64,000 bases of DNA from Rhizophagus clarus (Eukaryota > Glomeromycota > Glomeromycetes > Glomerales > Glomeraceae). Where the stretch lies: assembly GCA_015698045.1 (NCBI GenBank), contig BLAL01000289.1:176609-240608 (forward strand), given 5' to 3'. Below are positions 59,455 through 64,000 of this stretch, piece after piece. The translations under genes and the position numbers were made by a program. The notes beneath the pieces were generated by a model. The model was not told where the DNA came from and ran no database searches. It saw only the letters and a program-made list of their open reading frames with translations. Position 1 is the first letter of the stretch; each line of letters starts with the position of its first letter.

Positions 59455-59790
59455 TGTATACGAATAACTAAACCAAAAAGCTATAACATAAGTTCTATCA
59501 TACAAATATTTTTCAATATACAGGAAACCAATCTGAAGTCATTTCCTTTACACAATCATTAGGGCAAAAAGTCCAACCTTAGGTGTAAAAAAAAATTTCA
59601 CCCGGCTAAGTCTAACATTAGGTGTAAATTTTTTGTATACGAATAACTAAACCAAAAAAGCTATAGCATAAGTTCTATCATACCAATAATATTTCAATAT
59701 ACAGGAAACCATTCTGAAGTCATTTCCTTTACGCAAACATTAGGACAAAAGTCAAACCTTAGGTGTAAAAAAAAATTTCACCTAACTAAG
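59437..59790 (+). repeat. ~180-bp direct repeats, Polinton copy 2
   Basis: Two copies with GTATACGAATAACTAAACCA, CATAAGTTCTATCATAC and ACAGGAAACCA, each ending in the GTGTAAAAAAAAATTTCAC arm motif. Confidence 0.8.
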
Positions 59791-60207
59791 TCTCACTATT
59801 AGGGTAGGCAGAGCAAGTATACAAGATATGTTCACGAGAAAGTATAACCATGAGGTGAAAAAAAAATCCTCCCAATAGCATACTACTTAGGTAGCAAGAG
59901 AAAACAAGCATGAGGAGGAGCAGAGCGATGACGAATGCACGTTCGATATAGGAGAATAAGTATAAGCAGGCAAAGCCCTTTAAGGCGACGCCAGTGAATA
60001 CGCATTCGACCATATGCTACCATATTCTAATGTATGCAATATATGAGGCAAATAAGAATGCCAAAATATGTTAACCTCTGCAACGCACTATCGGCAAGTC
60101 TTACCAAACAGTAACCACAGACAGCGAAGCAAAGCGGAGCATGTATACAAGATAAGTCAACCTTTGCAATGCACCGCACTTAAAGGTGTAAATTTTTTTC
60201 GAAAAGG
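59791..60207. other. Copy-2-specific segment
   Basis: About 390 bp absent from copy 1. It holds two CATGTATACAAGATA-like copies and a 75-codon hydrophobic frame on the minus strand (60013-59786, with ALLLLMLVFSCYLSSMLL) that could make a two-helix membrane peptide, but nothing else supports it as a gene. Confidence 0.3.
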
Positions 60208-60450
60208 TTACTCCCTATTATACGTACCTAAGGCTCTATCACGAAGCCTATTAATATACTGAGTCACATAATAACTGTTAGCATGCTTCCTACAAAGGCC
60301 AGGTTCAGAGCTAGTTGGCTTACCACAAACATTACAAGGAAGACGCTTTCTAGATTTCCAATGTTCATGACATCCTTCAGGCCGACGGCAGGTCCGTGCA
60401 CAGATACCACCAGTTCTAAGTAAATAGTTGCAAGAATATTCGCCTATCAT
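60208..60450 (-). CDS. Small Cys/His-rich protein next to Polinton polymerase
   Basis: 80 residues from the ATG at 60450, the start that matches copy 1 (MIGEYSC); an upstream in-frame ATG at 60510 adds only hydrophobic AT-rich codons. The sequence includes CARTCRRPEGCHEH, then CNVCGKPTSSEPGLCRKH (C-x2-C ... C-x2-H, treble-clef-like zinc site), then YYVTQYINRLRDRALG, a basic helix. It is likely a zinc-binding nucleic-acid or protein adaptor. It is divergent from the polymerase with 185 bp between, so the two may share a promoter region. Conserved in both Polinton copies. I do not recognise it as a standard Polinton gene. Confidence 0.65.
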   Translation of the reverse strand: MIGEYSCNYLLRTGGICARTCRRPEGCHEHWKSRKRLPCNVCGKPTSSEPGLCRKHANSYYVTQYINRLRDRALGTYNRE

Positions 60451-60635
60451 AGTAATAAGAAATAAATATTTTATTTTAAACAAAAGATCTTGTAATATTA
60501 ATACAAGCACCGGAGTAGCAACACCTGGGAGTAAAAAAAGACCTGAAAAGCTACACCTGAAATAAATAATTTATTTTAAACAAAAGATTTCGTACTATTA
60601 ATACAAACAACTGAATACATACCCATATAATCAAA
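60451..60635. promoter_or_regulatory. Divergent promoter region in Polinton copy 2
   Basis: 185 bp between the Cys-rich gene and the polymerase gene, including a repeated TAAATATTTTATTTTAAACA-like piece (60467, 60559). Copy 1 has 134 bp here. Confidence 0.4.
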
Positions 60636-63600
60636 ATGATACCACAATGTCCAAGATGCGGTAAAGATGACTTTAAAAAGACCCGTGATCTAACAGCTCA
60701 TCTTCAAAGAAAGTTTAAATGCAAACCAAAACCAATTCGCCCAAAATCACCTAGACCTCATTCACCAAGCCCAGCCCCTGCACCAGTAGTCCATACTAAA
60801 GGAAAAGATCGAAGAAAGGAGAAGGTAACCCAAACTCCAGTTTCCAAGCCAGAATCTGAAAAGAAGTCACCAACAGCCAAACCCAAAACTGTAATCCAAT
60901 CTCCCAAGCATAATGAGGTTGAACGACAAGATGCTCACGATATACATGCAAGAAAGATTAGGGAGCATTTGAAAACATGGGGTGCAAGATTACATCAAAA
61001 ATGGACTGAAATAACTGGAGAAGAATGTGATTTGCCAAAAAACTTAAAAGAATGTCAGCGACTACATCATGATCTATTACAGGCAGACAATGAGACTTAC
61101 GAAAATGTTCAAAAAGAGATAACGGAGCCTGAAGCTGGACCCGGTCCAACAAGTCAAGCTAATGCTTTAGCACCTCCAGTTAGAGAAGAGCTCACCAGTA
61201 TAGATAAAATCAATCAACAAGTAGATGATTACAAACTTTTAAAAGAGTTAGGCATGATAGAAGAAACAGAAATAGAAAAAAGTTTGGGATATTGGAAAGG
61301 CTTAAAAGAAGTGGGTAAAGTAGAAGATCATGCTCCAGAAGGTGATTTACATTTTGAGGAGAAGGATGGAGATCCAAGTAGACCTCATAGAAATCTTAGC
61401 GCATTAAGCAAATGGGAAGCTATAGTACCCAAAAGGACAAACCCATCATATGCATTCAATAACATATTATTAGGAAGCAAATATAATGAAATTCCATATA
61501 TGCCAAAATTAATAGCATCAGCAAGACAAGAAATAACAAGAGTGCTTCAAACAGAGCTTAGAAGAAAGGAGCAAATAAAGTCAGCATTAGTTGTAAAATG
61601 TATATATTATAAGATAGAAAATGATGGAGAAGAACGTAAGAAACGATTTATCAAAATTGCTGAAAAACATCACAGAGGAGGCATGCGAAGTATTCTCTCA
61701 GAGAACTATATAGATGAACATATATCACTTTCAGGAAGTGAAATAGATAAGAAAATAGAAGAATACTTAGAAAAGGGATCTAACTGAAATTTAGTACGAA
61801 TTGATATAGTAAAAATAGAGGCATATACATTACGTCGTGCACATGGAGGATCATATATTTCAACACCAAAGAGGTTATCCAATACAAAGTGTACTATTAA
61901 TCCAGATAATCAAGGACTCATCGATCCAGAAACAAATAAACCTTCTGAAAAATGTCTCCAAGGGGCTTTAGGATGTTATTTTGCTCATCAAGATGGGCAT
62001 ACAGATCATCTAGAACGAATCTTCCGAGCTAAGAAGCTTAAGCCATACTTAGATACTATCAAACTAGATGGTATTCCAATGCCTACCCCAATCTGTCCAC
62101 GTATATTCGATAAGATTGAGGAGATGAATCCAGATATCTCCATTAATGTCTGGGAATGGAATGAAGAATCGGCCACTCCAAAAGGTGTAATAGCTAGTAA
62201 AAACTTTAAAAGGCAACATAAAATTCGGTTATTAGCTCTTACAGATATTATCAAATCTGAGGAAACAGGTAAGTACGGGCAAAAGAATCATTTTCTCTGG
62301 ATAAAAAATCCTAGCAGATTAATATATGGGGATATAGCGCATAAAGAAAAGAAAAATCTATGTGACGGATGCTTTCAAAGCTGGACTTCTAAAAAAGCTC
62401 TAGAAAATCATTTAGAAGGATGTCCAGGAATACATGAAAATGCTCCACAAAGAGTCAAACTACCTCAGAAAGGAGTCGATGACTTTATGGAATTCAAGAA
62501 CTATGGTAGGATGATCAATGCTCCATGTGTAATTATAGCAGACTTCGAGGCAGATAATAAGAAATGCAATGAGGCATATGGGGGGAGCATGCGAAAACTA
62601 GCTGAACAGAAAGCAAACAGCTTCAGCTATATGGTCCACTGGATCGATACAGAAGATGAGTGGGGGTCTTTCTTATATCGAGGAGAAAATGCCACCCAAG
62701 AATTTGTTCAAAGAATTGATCAGGAATTGGTCAAAATCAATGAGGTCCTAGCTATCAAGCATGAGCGAAAAGTGACTGAGGAAGACAAGAAAAGATTTGC
62801 TAAAGCTATTAGCTGTTGGATTTGCAAAGGTAAGTTTGATATAGATATAGATGAAATTGAGCGATTAGAAGATAAAATAACAGATCTTAAAGAGAAGCTA
62901 AAAAACTTTAAAAAAGAGTCAGCAGAATATAATGGCATCCAAATAACTATTGATAAGACAACTAAAGCTATTACCAGCGAAAAAGCTAAGGCTGATAAGG
63001 TCTGGGATCACTGCTATATTACAGGTAAGTTTCGTGGAGCATCTCATAGGGATTGCAATCTTAAGCTCCAAATACAGGATTGGAAAACCCCAATCCCAGT
63101 CATATTCCATAACTTTCGTGGATATGATTCACATTTGGTCTGTGAATCTGTTGGGTGATCAGTTAATGCCCATCAAATCAGAGTCATAGCTAAAACATTT
63201 GAGCGATATAAGTTCATGAAAGTAGGTCAGCTTAAATATATCGATAGCCAGCAATTCATGAATACAAGCCTGTCCAAACTTGCAGAAAATTTGGGTGATA
63301 ACAAGCCTATAACTAAGAAGCATTTCAAGGATTTAGGCTATACTGATGAACAAATAGATTTAGTTACACGCAAGGGGGTCCAACCTTATGACTACATAGA
63401 TTCGCAAGATAGATTTAAGGAAACAGAACTCCCTCCATTCCACGAATTCCATAGCATACTTGGAGGTAAAATTACACAAAAGGATTATGAACATGCCCAA
63501 AAAATATGGAAGGAATTCGATTGTAAAAATCTAGGTGAGTATAATGATCTCTATCTTAAAATTGACGTACTTCTTCTAGCAGATGTTTGGACAGAATTTA

Positions 63601-64000
63601 GAAAAATGTCTATGGAATATTATGAACTTGATCCCAGTCACTATGTTTCAGCCCCATCACTATCCTGGGATTCTATGCTTAAAATGACAGGAGTCAAGAT
63701 CGAACTATTCACAGATATGCTATGCATGATTTTTGTTGAAAAGGCTAAGCGTGGCGGTATTATCAATGGCCTGTCAACGATATTTTAAGGCTAATAATCC
63801 CAAGATGGGAGAAGCCTATGACCCATCCAAACCCACATCCATGAGATCTCATATTGTAGACGGCAACAAATCTTTTATGGTCCCTTCTATGAGTCAATAT
63901 TTACCTTCGAAATTATCAATGGCGAGGCCAAGTCGAGAATATTTACTTAAGAATCCAGTTATGCAGAAGAAATATCTTGAAAAGATTCTCAATACACGAT
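60636..64000 (+). pseudogene. Protein-primed family-B DNA polymerase (Polinton-type), copy 2, broken, runs off edge
   Basis: ATG at 60636, C2HC finger (C5, C8, H22, C29), Pro-rich linker, then HFLWIKNPSRLIY and LCDGCFQSW with a complete CCHC site (H and C in ENHLEGC). Exo I is in CVIIADFEAD. CWICKGKF, DHCYITG and RDCNLK form the endonuclease-VII-like site (one His replaced by Tyr). Exo II is in FHNFRGYDSHLV and Exo III in YNDLYLKIDVLLLAD. TGA at 61785 and 63156 and a frameshift near 63765 break it. The motif A region is garbled (IVDGNKSF where copy 1 has YVDANNLYG), so the polymerase would be dead. Motifs B and C lie beyond the window. It is less damaged than copy 1 in the first 1.1 kb and in the exonuclease part. 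Confidence 0.85.

Larger units (their letters stand above)
58957..64000 (+). mobile_element. Polinton/Maverick-like element, copy 2 (continues past the right edge)
   Basis: Begins AGTAGGGTATATTTGGGGG directly after the satellite and is colinear with copy 1 through the shared GCTGGGCTCAAATCCTGTTA segment, hairpin, repeats, Cys-rich gene and polymerase. It carries an extra ~390 bp at 59800-60190. The right end lies outside the window. Confidence 0.78.

Overview
The window is a very AT-rich eukaryotic (fungal) chromosome segment. Genes carry many short spliceosomal introns (GTAAGT-like donors, TACTAAC branch points, T-rich tracts ending in TAG). Long poly-A/poly-T runs separate a few host genes, and more than half of the window is nested transposable elements. 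Two Polinton/Maverick-type DNA polymerase genes and the extreme AT and transposon load best fit a Glomeromycotina genome (Rhizophagus-like arbuscular mycorrhizal fungus). That assignment is inference, not proof.

Host genes fill the left 14 kb. A vacuolar-type cation/H+ exchanger runs off the left edge on the minus strand. A 12-exon DCAF4-like WD40 gene is divergent from it. After 7.8 kb of homopolymer-rich DNA comes one intronless gene (12405-13712) for an acidic, coiled-coil, proline-rich protein that I cannot name.

From about 19.5 kb onward the DNA is mobile. An 875-bp hAT-type element has an exact 8-bp target duplication. Next is a 3.95-kb TIR element (family C) flanked by TA, then several copies of a second TIR family (CACTGGTCAAAA ends): A (truncated, to 28609), D (28758-47779, split open) and B (38392-43885, least decayed). 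Families B and C carry related genes for a small Myb/SANT-like DNA-binding protein with shared splice positions. In family A/B/D the last SANT exon is followed by a tandem array of about 110-bp modules, each a 24-37-nt microexon plus an intron with near-consensus splice signals.

The middle is nested: D holds a poorly bounded segment E, which holds a LINE-like ORF1 retroposon with an 18-bp target duplication, which holds a Ty3/gypsy-type LTR element (801-bp LTRs, TSD CTGC), which holds B, which holds a 767-bp TIR element. The LTR element has lost most of gag-pol but keeps the integrase C-terminus and a three-exon antisense gene that ends 11 bp from pol.

The right end carries small TIR elements and two Polinton-like elements in the same orientation (from about 51538, truncated at 56238; and from about 58957, running off the right edge), separated by 2.4 kb of a roughly 66-bp satellite. 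Each has a small Cys-rich minus-strand gene divergent from a family-B DNA polymerase gene. Both polymerase genes are broken, mostly by changes consistent with C-to-T transitions.
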